From the NCBI GenBank assembly GCA_006176705.1, contig QRFJ01000061.1:126501-190500 (forward strand): a DNA stretch of 64,000 bases, in the 5' to 3' direction. The notes beneath the pieces were generated by a model. The model did no database searches. It had not been told where the DNA came from and was given only the letters and a program-made list of their open reading frames with translations. The stretch comes from Cocos nucifera (Eukaryota; Streptophyta; Magnoliopsida; Arecales; Arecaceae). The position numbers and the translations under genes are program-made. Of the stretch, positions 43,310-54,684 are shown one piece after another (the first letter of the stretch is position 1; each line of letters opens with the position of its first letter).

Positions 43310-43496
43310 GTTTCTTTCTTATTATAATCTTCTAATGGTCATTTCAATTTCTTGATCTAAAGGTAGTAAGTTACTATGTCCAATACGTATCATGCACTGA
43401 ATAAAATTTTTTTAAAAAAATAAAATAATAATAAAAATTAAAAATAAAATTTTAAAGTAAAGTTAGGATCAAAATTTTAATATTATTTTAGACACA

Positions 43497-43521
43497 ATCT
43501 TCGACAATGGTACCAAAAATT
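43497..43521 (-). other. Athila-A primer-binding site
   Basis: Minus strand, just inside the 5' LTR: AATTTTTGGTACCATTGTCG. The sequence TTTTGGTRCCATTGTC is shared in form with Athila-B (TTTTGATGCCATTGTC) and with the TGGCGCCGTTGCC primer site of Athila elements, with transitions. Confidence 0.7.
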
Positions 43522-45391
43522 TGATGCATGCTAATCTATAACTATGGCAAGTGCACCAGTCGATCAAGTAATAAAGTGAATAAGTAGAGTATCATCCCTA
43601 GAGGATTGAAAACTAAGTACTGAAAAGCTCTTTCATATGCTTTATTTAGAAAATTAATTTATAAGAATAAAAAATTAAAGAATAAAATAAAAAAATAATT
43701 AAAAATTTTAAGAAAATAAAGAGAGTGTAATTATTAGGGTTTTAAACTTAAGAGCAATGTGTTACTAAGGCAATCGGTTCACCAACTCAGTCAATATAAT
43801 ATTCAAATTATTAGATTAATTTTATTTTATTTGACAGTGGAGTCTTCTAATTTATTCACTATCCTTTGGTCTAGGTGTAGCAAAACTATCAATATTTATT
43901 AATTACCCTTTGATCCAGGTATAATTTAAATAAATATTAATGCATTAAGTTTTGTGAAATCCTCTAATTAAAATATGCTGCGTCCAAAGTGCACTAAAAT
44001 TTCTGCATGCATATGAATTCTAAATTGATTCATAATATAAGGTATATAATCAAGAAGCAATAATATAGATGTACTTAGTCCATAACATCTATGTTCATTA
44101 GATCAATTAAAAGATGGCCAGTAATCTAAAAGCATTAAGATCAGATTTATATACTCCTCATGAATAAAATTTAAAATTAAAAATAAATCATACTGAATAT
44201 TGCATCAAAATAGTAGCTACACCTTAGCCTTAGTAAAAGAAAATTTAGCTCATGATAATAAGTTCAAAAATAGCAAATAAAATAAAAGGCATAAAGAAAT
44301 TAGACTGTTTGATTGCTGAAATTGATTGTCCGTCGCTCTTGATGTGGAGAATTTGGTGAAGAAGAAAAAGCTCCTTGATCACTGTTCTGATTATCGGAAG
44401 AAAAAATTAAAAACCCTTTTCTTTCTCTCAAAAATCTCTCTTCTCTTTCTACCTCTCTCCTCTCTTTCTCTTTTTCTTTTTTCTTTTGTCTCCCCTCTCT
44501 CTCTCTTCTTTTCTTTTTTTTATTTCTCTCACTCTTCTCTTTTTTTTCTTCGACAACAGCAGACTTTATAGGCTCAGAGATGGATTTTCCTTCAAAATTC
44601 TTTGAAAATTAGATTTAAAACTCTCAAAACAACTCAAATTAGGATTCTGGATAATTCTGACCATTGGATGTTGATCAAACAGTCCAAAAATTACTTAAAA
44701 ATCTTTTAAAATTTTCTAGATCAAATCAAAATTCATAGCAACCATCGGATCAATCATTGGATTGAATCTAGGTCGTCAGATTGCGCATAGGAAGGCTTCT
44801 GATCTTTAGTTTAAAGTCAGGATGAATCTCAATCGTTGGATCTTGATCGAGAGCTATGGATGCCATTCGTCAGCACATGCGTTTCAATCGTCCGATCAAA
44901 TCTCAGTGAAAGGCACCCATCGGATCAGACAAAATTTCTAAATTGCCCTCTATAGACCATGCACGAGCTCGGTGTTGCATAGACCGCTGCATTCTTCAGC
45001 CAATTGGAGCGCGCTTCTTCATGTGAAATCTCCGAAATATCCTCCAATCGGTCCATCATGCGCCGCAAAAAATGCTGACGTCAGCCTAGCATCAGCGCTG
45101 CATCAGCGGGTCGGTCTACTGGTGTGGTCAAATCGGACGGTCTGCTGAGCCAGTTTTTCTGAACTGGTTTGAACCAGACTGGCTCTCTCTTTTTTTTTTT
45201 GAAATTCAATTTTGGGCTTGTTTGAAGTCCGTTTTGCCTGAAATTTATTTCATTTAAAATAAAAAAATAAAATCTTCATATTGGTAGCCTTCTTTTCTGC
45301 ATAAGATTAATAAAAATATCAATTTTTAAAAAAATAAATTAATTTATTTTATAATTTAATATTTTTATTAGTATATTTTTACCACTTATCA
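43522..45391 (-). repeat. Athila-A 5' LTR
   Basis: 1870 bp; near-copy of 38105-39968. A 10-bp block CTGCATCAGC near 45090 has no counterpart in the other LTR. Confidence 0.9.
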
Positions 45392-45396
45392 AAGCG
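45392..45396. repeat. Target duplication of Athila-A, right (AAGCG)
   Basis: See the left copy at 38100-38104; each differs by one transition from the inferred GAGCG. Confidence 0.6.
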
Positions 45397-45923
45397 CCCT
45401 TGATCAATCCCTTTTTACCAAATTAAGGAGATACGTACCACCAATTCTTAGGAGTGGGATGATGTTTAAGGATGAAGAAAGTTTGGAATAAAGAAATGGT
45501 AGTTTGGACCTTGGCTAAAAAACAAACTGTCCAAAACTCCACAATAAAATGGAAGGAGTCGAAAACTACAGACGATAAAGACATATCATAAAAGCGAAAG
45601 AGTTCAATGATAAAAAGAGGAATTGGTAACCTAAGTCCAGCTCGCAGAGCCTCTATGTAGAAAACAAGCTGACCTAGGGATGGGGCATAGATTCTGACAT
45701 TTGATCCCAATAACTCAAGTTCATACTCAAACAAAACTCCGTATTGAGTTCGAATAACGGATAGATCATCAAAAGAAAGAGTAGAGGCAAGAGTCCTGGG
45801 TTTGAAGGTTGGATGGGCCTCTTCTCTAGGTTCAAGATCAATCACAAGTCCGGATTCTGAGGGGTTTGATCTAGAAAGATTTTCAGAAGTGGACCAAGAG
45901 CACTCTGAATCTGGGTAAGTCAT
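45392..45923 (-). pseudogene. Tat-A aORF, first coding part (PF04195-like)
   Basis: Minus strand. ATG at 45923 opens a 166-codon frame: an acidic Ser-rich N-terminus, then FDDLSVIRTQYGVLFEYELE, LGQLVFYIEALRAGLRLPIP and LFIIELFRFYDMSLSSVVFD. This is the 'putative gypsy type transposon' domain (PF04195), in which the AGLRLP and FRFY motifs are most conserved. A stop falls after WWYVSP. A frame change near 45430 then continues as FGKKGLIKGA to the Athila-A target site. Tat-C carries the homologous domain at 58703-59000. The protein's function is unknown; it is encoded antisense to pol. Confidence 0.85.
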
Positions 45924-46250
45924 TTTGAATCAAAGAAAACTGAATGAGATCAACTGAAAACTAGAGAAAAATGGAGGAAAAATCTTGAAAACCAAATGAA
46001 GAGCAGACGGATTCTAAAAAACCCTTAAAAATAGAAAGAAGATGTTAAAGCCTAAAACAAAAATTAGAGCACTAACCTAGAGATGTGGAGAGCTCAATGA
46101 TGTAGTCGAAATTACAAAAAATGGATGAAGAAAGGGAGACTGAGACTGGAGAAAGCACGAAGGGTTAGAATGGCTGGAGTCAGAGAAGATGATGGTGGAA
46201 GAAAGACTAGAGAAGAAAGATACTAAAATGAGGAAGAAAGAGAAAGAAGA
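45924..46250 (-). other. 5' leader of Tat-A aORF
   Basis: About 330 bp, pyrimidine-rich on the minus strand (CTTCTTTCTC-type tracts), between the TATA-like element and the first ATG. This resembles plant untranslated leaders; no other gene is seen. Confidence 0.5.
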
Positions 46251-46252
46251 AG

Positions 46253-46264
46253 CTTAAATAGCTA
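46253..46264 (-). promoter_or_regulatory. TATA-like element upstream of Tat-A aORF
   Basis: Minus strand GCTATTTAAGC. The Tat-C aORF has TCTATTTAAAC (58270-58280) at a comparable distance from its ATG. The shared CTATTTAA suggests a promoter dedicated to the antisense gene. Confidence 0.5.
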
Positions 46265-46555
46265 GGAGTGCACTGAACCGTCATGATGCGGAATCATCAT
46301 CATCATATCCCAGTTTGCCATGTGTCCAAGCTTTTATGGTAACTAAGGGGTTAGGTGGTATATTTATTGCACCGAACGTGAAGCTCTGCATTCGAAAGAC
46401 GTTTTGAAATTTGAAGTCTTTTCAAGTCTTTTCGTAATGAAGAAGCTTTTGTCCCGGCTTGGTTTCCATGAAAAATATCATCTTGTGGGCAAAAAGCTAG
46501 AACTGGACTTCGACGATAGAAAGTTTGAGTACTTTCTTTGTCCGAACTTCAAACT
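46265..46555. other. Spacer between aORF promoter and 3' LTR of Tat-A
   Basis: No gene supported. The open frame starting at 46404 runs over the polypurine tract into the LTR and has no known domain. Confidence 0.5.
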
Positions 46556-46573
46556 CGAGGGTAAGGGGACAAG
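46556..46573 (+). other. Tat-A polypurine tract
   Basis: CTCGAGGGTAAGGGGACAAG immediately precedes the LTR start TGTTGAAGG. Tat-C has CTCGAAAGTAGGGGGACAAG at the same position in its own orientation. Confidence 0.85.
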
Positions 46574-47491
46574 TGTTGAAGGTAAAATAGCTCCCACCGA
46601 AGTTTGGAAAGGTCAGACCTTACTAATCCCTAGAAGTTGGCATTAGGGTTTAAGATACAATCCAATTTGAGATGTAGTTAAATTGGTTCCCAGGCTCACT
46701 TGATAACCGATCTTGTATATTCACTGAGCATCTTAATTTTGCCCTTCAATTCAATCCTAATAACAACATTCTCACAGTAGTAGATCTTGCCAAGACCTGA
46801 CCGCGAACTTTAGCCAATCAAACTTCAACAATAAAGAGACTCGATATTTGTTTGATTCTGATCTTCTGTTCAGGATAAGTGATAGCTACTCTACAATACC
46901 AGATTTTAACAAGATCTGACCTTTAGTATGGCCGACCTTCCTACCAATCTCTTTTAAATCAGTTAGAGTAACCTCATCATAGTTTCAACTAAGAAGCCTA
47001 GTGCTAGTTTGGCTCTCAAGTTCCTCCGACCACGATACCCTAATTATAATCCAATTCAAGTAGCTGATCCCCTAGCTCATTCCTTCTGACCTCAGATTTT
47101 ATAATACGACTTCAGTCCAAAACATCAATCACCATCAAGAGCCGACCATGAAGATGACCAAACTTCTAGCAACTTTCTTGAGAATAATTGAAGCTGTCCT
47201 ACTACAGTCCAAACTAGAAATCCAATCCTCAAGTTCATCACTCCTGGTCTAAAGAACAATCTTCAAGCTCAGTCCATCCGATCCTAGACTTCATTATATA
47301 ATCTCAAACCAAATGACCTGCTATCAAGCTCGAAATCATCCGACCTTCTTCCAAACTTTAACAGACAATAGTTAACCATCGTCAAGTGGCCATAACCATC
47401 AGACCACTCTTCATAACAAAATCTGAACAATCCGAAGGGTCTACTGACATTTGATTACAGTAGTCACTATCAATCTATTATAGGCTCCATC

Positions 47492-47500
47492 TATAAATAA
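47492..47500 (+). promoter_or_regulatory. TATA box of Tat-A LTR
   Basis: TATAAATAA after GGCTCCATC, the same context as in the Tat-C LTR. Confidence 0.6.
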
Positions 47501-47650
47501 GATCTGCCAGATGCATTTTCTTCTCTAAGTACTCTTCTCATTATCAAACTTCTACATACTTTATTCTTGTTGGTGAGTTTTTTGATTTGATCGTCGGAAG
47601 GTCCATGCCGGAGCCACCAACCTCTAGTCAGGACTTTATTTTGTAGGTCT

Positions 47651-47775
47651 TATCGATGAGATCTTAGACACCAACTCTAACAATCTTCGACAGCAGCCCA
47701 TTTTTAACACCAACAAAATTAGATCTTGGACGTCAACTCCAGCAATCTCTAGTAGCAGCCCATTTTTAACACCAA
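47651..47775. repeat. Near-tandem duplication at Tat-A LTR end
   Basis: Two diverged copies of a unit running GATCTTAGACACCAACTCTA ... CCCATTTTTAACACCAACA. The second copy is GATCTTGGACGTCAACTCCA with the same ending. Confidence 0.75.
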
Positions 47776-48281
47776 CAATTATTATTAGCGATGGCAGATA
47801 ATTATTAGAGGCGACCTTTTGCCATCACTACTAAAAAATAATTTTATTTTTTTATATTTAATTATAGAATTATTAGTAATGAAATTATGTTATTAGCGAT
47901 GGAGAAAGTCAGTTCTAATATTAATAATTTAAAAAATATATTTTAAAAAAAATTAATAATTTATTTTTAAAATTATTAGTGATGGAAAATTAAGCTATCG
48001 CTGATAGCCATCAATAATTAATTAATTTAATTATAATTATAATCAAAAAAATTTAAAAAATTTTAAATTTATTAGTGATAACTTTTTCATCACTAATAGT
48101 CATCAATACATTACTAATACGGTATTAGCGATGGAAAAACCACCATCGCTAATTTTAATTTTTTTTATTTTTATATGAATACAGTATAATTTTAGAATTT
48201 AAAGTCCATCTTCATTATTTATTATCTAAATAATTATAATTAAAATATTATTATAAAAATTGCCTTGATCCGATAGCCCTA
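47776..48281. mobile_element. Palindromic CACTA-like sequence, left part
   Basis: Contains TATTAGCGATGG and TTTTTCATCACTAATAG words like the CACTA subterminal repeats. From 48199 it enters the palindrome core also found in the CACTA element (AAAGTCCATCTTCATTATTTA). Its inverted partner is at 56373-57073; Athila-B separates the two. No gene. Confidence 0.65.
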
Positions 48282-50017
48282 TGATGTATCTTAAATTAAC
48301 CGTAAGTGCACGATGTGCAATGTAACACGTCCAACGAGTATGGATTGATCCCACGAGAAATTATGAATGAATTTATTCGAACCTTACTCAAGCGAGTTTT
48401 AACAAAGAATTTGAAAGTGGTTGTTACTTACTACTAAATAGTAAATTAATTATAAAAAATAATAATTTAAAGATCTAGGGCTTTTGAATCCACTAGACCA
48501 ATGATTTAGAGAGTCTTTCTAAGATTTCTCTTATAATGTTACTTGATTAAGATGTACTGCATGGATAAGCATTTACCCTAATTAAGGAACTCTCATTTCA
48601 ACTGCTTTTCTTATGTTACCCAAGTATGGATTATGAAAGGGCTCTGATCCAACAATAATCCATCAAAGTTTTTCACAATGAAGAAGAAAAGGGATTTAAA
48701 ATTATTTAGGCCTTCTATCTATTACCAATCTTGCACCAAATCAAGCATGAACTATAAAGAAATTGAAATCCAATGATAGTCCATCAAGTCTCTTGGCAAG
48801 AAGCTTGAAGAAAGAAGAACAAAAAAATAAAAATCAAGGAGAAATTCTAAGAAGAGCTTCTAATCATGGTTTAGCTTCATCGCAGATCCCAGAGGATTGC
48901 TTAGCTAGACATGATTTGATGAAAATCTATAAATCTAATTAAAAATATAAAAAAAATATTATACTAATTGTTGAAAATTAAAATTATAGAATAATAAAAG
49001 AAATGTAGAAAGTAAATAAGCATGAAAATTAAACTATTTTATGTGCTAAAATTAAACTACTTAAATTAAATTATATAAATGATAATTAAAAAAAATAAAA
49101 TTTTATTATTGAAATAAAAATTTGATACAAAACTAACTCTTAAGCCATAATAGGGTTTAGAGTTGAAATAAGAAAATAAAAAGAATAGACTCTCCTCTGA
49201 CTAATTTTTTCTAGTTAACTCTCTTTCTCGTATGTTGAAAAGATAAAAAAAAATGAAAAAAAGATGGATAAAAATTTCATGGATAGATATTTTCACCTAT
49301 CATATGGCTTCTACAAAAGTTATGATGTGAAGGGAGATATCTTTAGATAGTGGTACTGGACTTTATTTACAGATGTCCAGAAGAAGAAAAATTTTATATT
49401 TTTTAGATATAAAACTAATAAAAAAAATAAAAATTAAATAATAAATAGATAAAATTAAATAATAAAAAAATTAAATAAATAAAATAAATAAAAAAAATAA
49501 AATAAAAAATTATAATTTAATTAATTTTTTAAAATATATTTTTTTTCTTAAATTGCAACATCCTTGCCGCTCTGCTCGACATTCGCATGAAGGCCTGCGT
49601 TCAATGCCGCACTCACGCACCCAGGCCACTCACAAAGCCACGCACACCAGCTCCGTGAGCTTCTTCCCTTCCTTTTTGCATTAAATGCCAGTGGGCCCTT
49701 TCTTTAAAGGATCATGGCTCATGCCTTCCTTTCCGTATGAAACAGCCAACAAGGACTGGAGCAAGCCATTAATATTTTTTTTTTTAATTTTTTTATACAT
49801 TATATCTTTATTTCATATTTATATATTTTTATGTGCCATAATAAATCTGAATTTGAACTCAAGCTTTATCTTGAAGGACCATTTTTAGTTGATTTATGAT
49901 TAAAATTTTAAAATTATATTTTTATAAAAATTATAAAAAAAATATTAAATATAAATAAAAAAATAAAATAGTATATATTTTAATATTTTTTTTATATTAT
50001 ATTTAATGTATTCATCA
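48282..50017 (-). repeat. Athila-B 3' LTR
   Basis: 1736 bp, near-copy of 54685-56372. It carries about 40 bp near 49590-49625 (CGCACTCACGCACCCAGGCC region) and a segment near 49675 absent from the other LTR. The open frame 49685-49888 is not a gene. Confidence 0.88.
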
Positions 50018-51240
50018 CACCTTTCAACATAAATTTTACTCATTCTCGAGTAAAAAAAGTATTGATATACAATACTCACTTTCTTTGATATGAGTATTCA
50101 TTTAATAATTTTAGAAATAAATGATATCCATCTAAAAAATAATCAAAACATGTCATTGGGATATTAAGGTTATTCGACAGAATAGTTGAGAAAAGAATAT
50201 AAAATTTATAAAAGCTCTTTCTAAACTCATTCCTATCTTTATCCTTGAATCGTCTAACTCTAAGATGGACTAGTGGTTTTGCATTCGCACATCCATTCCT
50301 TCTTTTTTTTTTGATAAAATACAATCCATACAATGTCTTAACTACTTAAGCTTTCTATTTAACCCTTGTAGCGAGTGTTAGGCCGATGACTCCCAAATCA
50401 GTTGGCTTTTGGGCATTAGGTGTAAAACACTCCTCGGGCTTACTAACTCGAGTCAAATAGGCTATGGATTGAAACTTGGCTGTATGATTTTTTTTGACAT
50501 TATCTATTTTTTATGCGAATATCATTACTTACTTAGGCAACGAGATCCGGTTATTCAGTGAGAAACTATTTTTTTTTATGAAAGTATATGCATCAACATA
50601 TTCCACTTATATCCATAAGAGGTTGATTTTCTTTAGATATTAGTAGAAAAGGCTAGAAATGCTCAAAAATAATTTTTTATTCTAGACTCAACTTTCTATT
50701 AAATTATATCAATATGCAGTCTCTCGATACTTCTCAATTTATCTAAAGTGTGCATCACATGCTGCTAAAATATCTAATGTTACTCAAGTCTGAAGCATAG
50801 TAGGTATATGAATATCAATAAATTTATACATATAAAGGATCAAAATAATGTTTAAAGTTTATCCCTCACCTTCCAATTTATTCTATAGTAACTTCAATGA
50901 CGTAAGGAAAATAAAAATTCAATAGGTAAAAAGGAAGGAATACATCTGATTTGATGTATCTTTGGTTCAGCAGATGTCTTCATATATTCTTTTTGGTTCT
51001 TCCCTCCAACTTATTTGATATTGACTTTACTGAAGTAAAATCTAAATAAATTGAAAAGATAAATTTAAAATGCAAGGATCTGGGTTGCCTCCTAGGAGCG
51101 CTAAGTTTAAGGTCTTTAGCCAAACTTTTATTAAAAATACTCCTAAGAAATTGGGTTGCCTTCCATTAAGCACTAAGTTTATAGACTTTAGCCAGACTTA
51201 ACTCGGACCTTCAAATATTATTTTAACCCGGATTATATAC
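50018..51240 (-). other. Athila-B polypurine tract and 3' untranslated region
   Basis: The minus strand reads TTGAAAGGTG against the LTR. Beyond it lies about 1.2 kb with no RT or integrase motif. The minus frame 50333-50076 is lysine/aromatic-rich and unrecognised. Confidence 0.65.
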
Positions 51241-52440
51241 AGGGTTGAAAAATTCATCTGGTCTTTCACCATCATTTCTAGAGAGATGATCTTTTTCCAC
51301 ATAACTAGTTTTATCATGAATCTCTCTTAATAGATTTAACATCTTCTAAATTGGATCCAAGTCTAATTCAATAGTTACTGGTAGAGTTTTAGATAGACCT
51401 AGATATTCATACTTTTGGTGTTCAAGGAGTGTTTTCTGATCTAGTGATGGTGTTTCTTCAATAATTGGTATAATAGATGATTCTAGTTTTGATCGAATAT
51501 TTTTATGATTAATAATTACCCAAATTTTATTTTCAAATTCTTGGTTCATCTTGGGATTAATTTTGATGTCCTCATGACTTAAATCATTAGGTTCTTAGAC
51601 ATCCTCTTGGGTCAATGTTTTCATCTGGTTGGTCCAATTCCAGGTTAAAAATATTTAGTTCAATAGTCATATTTCCAAATGAGAGCTTCATGAGTCCATT
51701 TCAATAATTGATTATGGCATTGGCAGTCGCTAAAAATAGTCTTCCTAAAATAACTGGGATATGATCCTTAGGATTTGAAACGGGTTCAGTCTCTAAAATT
51801 ACAAAATTTATGAAAAGAAAAAGTTATCAACCTTAATTAACATGTCCTCTACCACTCCTTTAGGGATCCTAAAAGATTGATCTACTAGTTGCAAGGTAAT
51901 CCCTATGGGTTTTAGTTCTCCCAACCTAATTGCTTATATGCAGAGTATGGCAAAATGTTTACGCTGGCCCCTAAGTCTAATGAAGCCTTGTCAATATTGG
52001 TCTCTTCGATAGTGTATGAAATTGTAGGAGATCCTGGATCTTTGTACTTAATCGGCACTTAACTTGATAGATAAGAACTCACACTTGCTGCCAGAAAGGC
52101 TCTCTTGGATACATTAGTGATCCTTTTCTTCGTGCAAAGATCTTTTAAAACTTTAGCATAGGTCGATACCTGCTGGATCATGTCTAGTAGAGGGACATTT
52201 ACTTGAACTTTTTTAAACACCTCTAACATTTTATTCAAGTATTCTGATTGTTTATTGGACCTTAGTCGGTTCAGAAAAGGAGTTGTAAGCTTGAAAAGTC
52301 TTATGAGTAGGTTTGATGAATCATCAAGTGCTGATGACTCAGGCTCCTTAGACTGGTTCTGATAGATGGGTTGTTCAAAAAATGGCTCAAATGATGAGTC
52401 TTCTTGACTCTCAGGCATACCCACCTTATTGTCCACTTGT
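51241..52440 (-). pseudogene. Athila-B protease region
   Basis: The minus frame 52436-52059 has an acidic segment, then KMLEVFKKVQVNVPLLDMIQ, a TYAKVLKDLCTKKR block and KRAFLAASVSSYLSS, the conserved linker that in Athila elements precedes the protease. Downstream in broken frames are a degenerate active-site region (about 51990-51930) and GRLFLATANAI-like residues near 51740. The frame 51549-51346 is an acidic tail. Much more decayed than in Athila-A. Confidence 0.6.
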
Positions 52441-53792
52441 TTTTCTGATCTTAAGGTATAAATTGCATTTACTTAGTTGACTTGGTTTATATGTTAAAGT
52501 CGTGGACCATTCTGAGTTCTCGGATTGAGTTCAGGTTGGCTAGGCAACCTACCTCGTTCTCGCTCATTCATGATAGAGGCTAGCTGACCTACCGGCATTT
52601 CTAGATAGGCTATGGCCTGGATGTTAGCATTTAAGAGTCGGTCTATGGTTTGTATGAAATTACTCAATGTAGCATTGATGTCAGCATTGGATTTGGCTAA
52701 GATTTTTAGAATTTTCTCTAAAGAATTAAGTTTTCTTTAGGATTATTGAAACTTGGTGGGTTGTTTAACATAGGGTTAAGCCTTGGGTTTTACTGGTTGA
52801 AACTAGGACCACCTATATTTGGATTCTGCGACCATGAGAAGTTTGGATGATTTTTCCATCCTGGGTTATATGTAGGTGCATAAGGATTGTTCATTGATTT
52901 TTGGTATGCAGCATTTATCGGTGCATACCCATTCTCTGTTGGGTTTATTAGGAAAGGACAGTCTTCAAGGATATGGTTTGGTGCACTGCACCCGCTGCAC
53001 ATGGGTGCAAACACATGATTCACATTGGTTATTCTCTGCAGTTCTAAGATCTCTAACCTACATGTTAGGATTACAATTTTAGCCTCTATGGCTAGGGAGG
53101 TTTGAACTTAATACATTCCACCTCTTGAAGGTGTTGATTTTTTTGGTTCTCTAGTTATTTTTCATTGTAGACTCTTCTCGATTAGGTCTTCTAGAAATTG
53201 CCAGGCCTCATTGGGTTCTTTATACATAAATTGACCTTGGCACATTGACTCTAGCATGATTCTGAAATTTGAATCTAGTCCCTCATAAACTATTTGGCAT
53301 AGCCTCTAGGTCTCTATTCCATGATGTGGGCATTGGATCAAGGGATTCTTAAAACGATCAAAATACTTTCAGAATGACTCACCAGCTAGTTGGTAAAATT
53401 GGTTATCTTATTTCTAAATCTAGCTATCTTATGATGGGGAAAGTATTTTTTAAGGAACACCTTTACAAAGCCTTCCTAGATCGTGATAGATTGATTTGGC
53501 AGGCTGTATAGCCACTTTTTGGCATTATCTTTAAGGACAAAATTGATTAGTCTTAGCTTGATCTCATCCTCAGAAAGTTGTTGTAGCCTCATAGTTGCAC
53601 AAATCTTTTCAAATTTTTTAGTGAATATATATGCATCCTCTATTCCAGTAAACTTTAGAAGCATATTAATCATTTGAAATTTAATTTTAAAATTATTTGC
53701 AGCAGGTTGGAGCAATCTAATGCAAGAAGGCTGGACAATCCAATTGGGTAACATAAATCCTTAAGGATTTAGGGCTGATTGGTTTCTTCCAT
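52441..53792 (-). pseudogene. gag: Athila-B gag
   Basis: ATG at 53792 (MEETNQP) followed by an early TAA. The capsid core at 53754-53476 reads FTGIEDAYIFTKKFEKICAT, then EIKLRLINFVLKDNAKKWLY and SLPNQSITI, the same fold signature as Athila-A but clearly diverged. The zinc knuckle CSGCSAPNHILEDC (52990-52945) is a complete CCHC, unlike that of Athila-A. Proline/Asn-rich sequence (NNPYAPTYNPGWKNHPNFSW) follows. Several stops and shifts. Confidence 0.8.
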
Positions 53793-54654
53793 TTTAGGGA
53801 CTTTAAGGCTTGACACAAGAATCGAGTCAATTCTAACTAGTCGACTCGAAATTCTTCTCCATGAAGAAAGTGGAGAATTCACTTTATTTAATATATTTTT
53901 TATCATTTTAAAAAAAAATTTAAAAAAGAGAAGAGAAAGAAGAATTAGTTAAGATTTTTTTTTGATTTTTCAAATACTTATCAAGCAATTATCTATCCTA
54001 CGTTATCCTAATTCTAGACAACTCCTAACTGCCAAGGTTACCTTGGAGCACTCCAAATTCGAAATTGACTAACCAAATCGACCAGATAAGTGTAAGATCG
54101 GTGGGAGTCCCCTCGTTGATTTTCTTAGACATTAATTAGATTGGCCAGGTAAGCAAACAGAATCAATTAAAAACCACTTTCCTTCTGGTCCAATCGTCCC
54201 ACAAATCACTTTTCTAGACACCAACAGGCCAACCAACTTAAATCCGGTCCAACTCTTAAGTTCCCTTGTCCTAATGAGCTTGGATGTCCCTAGGGTTGAT
54301 GTCTAATTGATTTTATTTAAGGTTAGGATGAATGCAAATGAGAAAACTTATTTATGGGCTAAGGAAGGATGATGAAATCTCCACCTTATCTTGTTTAGGT
54401 TTGTGCCCTTAAAATAGTTTAAATATGCTTATACACAATCAATAAGAACAAACAAGTTTTAATAATAAAAAAAAATTAATACTGAACTAAGATCAAATTA
54501 GTAAGCTAAAAGAAAAAAAAAGGTTAAACTATATACCTGATTTCCAGCACTCACTAATTTTCTACAAAGCAAGATAAAAAAAAAATTAGAAAGGTCAGAC
54601 TAAAATTAAATTAAAAGCATGAAAAATAAGAATTTAGAACATAATTTAAAACAC
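53793..54654 (-). other. Athila-B 5' untranslated leader
   Basis: About 860 bp between PBS and gag ATG with no gene seen. The minus strand contains CACTTATCTGGTCGATTTGG and GGGACTCCCACCGATCTTAC. Confidence 0.55.
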
Positions 54655-54684
54655 GTCAATTTTCTGACAATGGCATCAAAAACT
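54655..54684 (-). other. Athila-B primer-binding site
   Basis: Minus strand TTAAGTTTTTGATGCCATTG followed by TCAGAAAAT, adjacent to the 5' LTR; equivalent to the Athila-A site. Confidence 0.65.

Larger units (their letters stand above)
38105..45391 (-). mobile_element. Athila-A, RT-less Athila-like gypsy element
   Basis: 7.29 kb, minus strand. LTRs at 38105-39968 and 43522-45391 both begin TGATGC and end TTATCA. Between them are PBS, gag, aspartic protease and about 1.3 kb of non-coding sequence; RT, RNase H and integrase are absent. Gag and protease are clearly of the Athila type. The layout matches non-autonomous gag-containing elements of the kind called TR-GAG. It sits in the PF04195-like exon of the Tat-A aORF. 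Confidence 0.9.
15221..47775 (+). mobile_element. Tat-A, Ty3/gypsy LTR retrotransposon (3' part, heavily interrupted)
   Basis: A plus-strand Tat-type element. Its visible parts are the RNase H-integrase spacer and integrase (15221-16530), a tandem array (16672-17335), an antisense accessory gene (17460-19149, 36218-36532, 37613-38104, 45392-45923), a polypurine tract and a 3' LTR (46574-47775). Interruptions are CACTA, a fold-back element and Athila-A. Tat-B is inserted at its left visible edge, and gag-RT must lie beyond the left end of the window. The pol-array-antisense gene-LTR order is repeated in Tat-C, which confirms that the dispersed pieces belong together. Confidence 0.85.
46574..47775 (+). 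repeat. Tat-A 3' LTR
   Basis: About 1.2 kb, from TGTTGAAGG after the polypurine tract to AACACCAACA at 47775. Near the end it holds GATCGTCGGAAGGTCCATGC and TTTATTTTGTAGGTC, as in the Tat-B and Tat-C LTRs. A 60-70 bp segment ending CCCATTTTTAACACCAACA is present twice in tandem (about 47651-47715 and 47716-47775), so the exact end is uncertain by one unit. Confidence 0.8.

Noticed and set aside
45423..45923. Host gene encoding a PF04195 protein
   Set aside because: It lies between Tat pol and the Tat LTR, and the same arrangement is repeated in Tat-C, so it belongs to the retrotransposon.
46404..46646. 80-codon frame near 46.4 kb as a gene
   Set aside because: It crosses the polypurine tract and the LTR start of Tat-A and has no recognisable domain.
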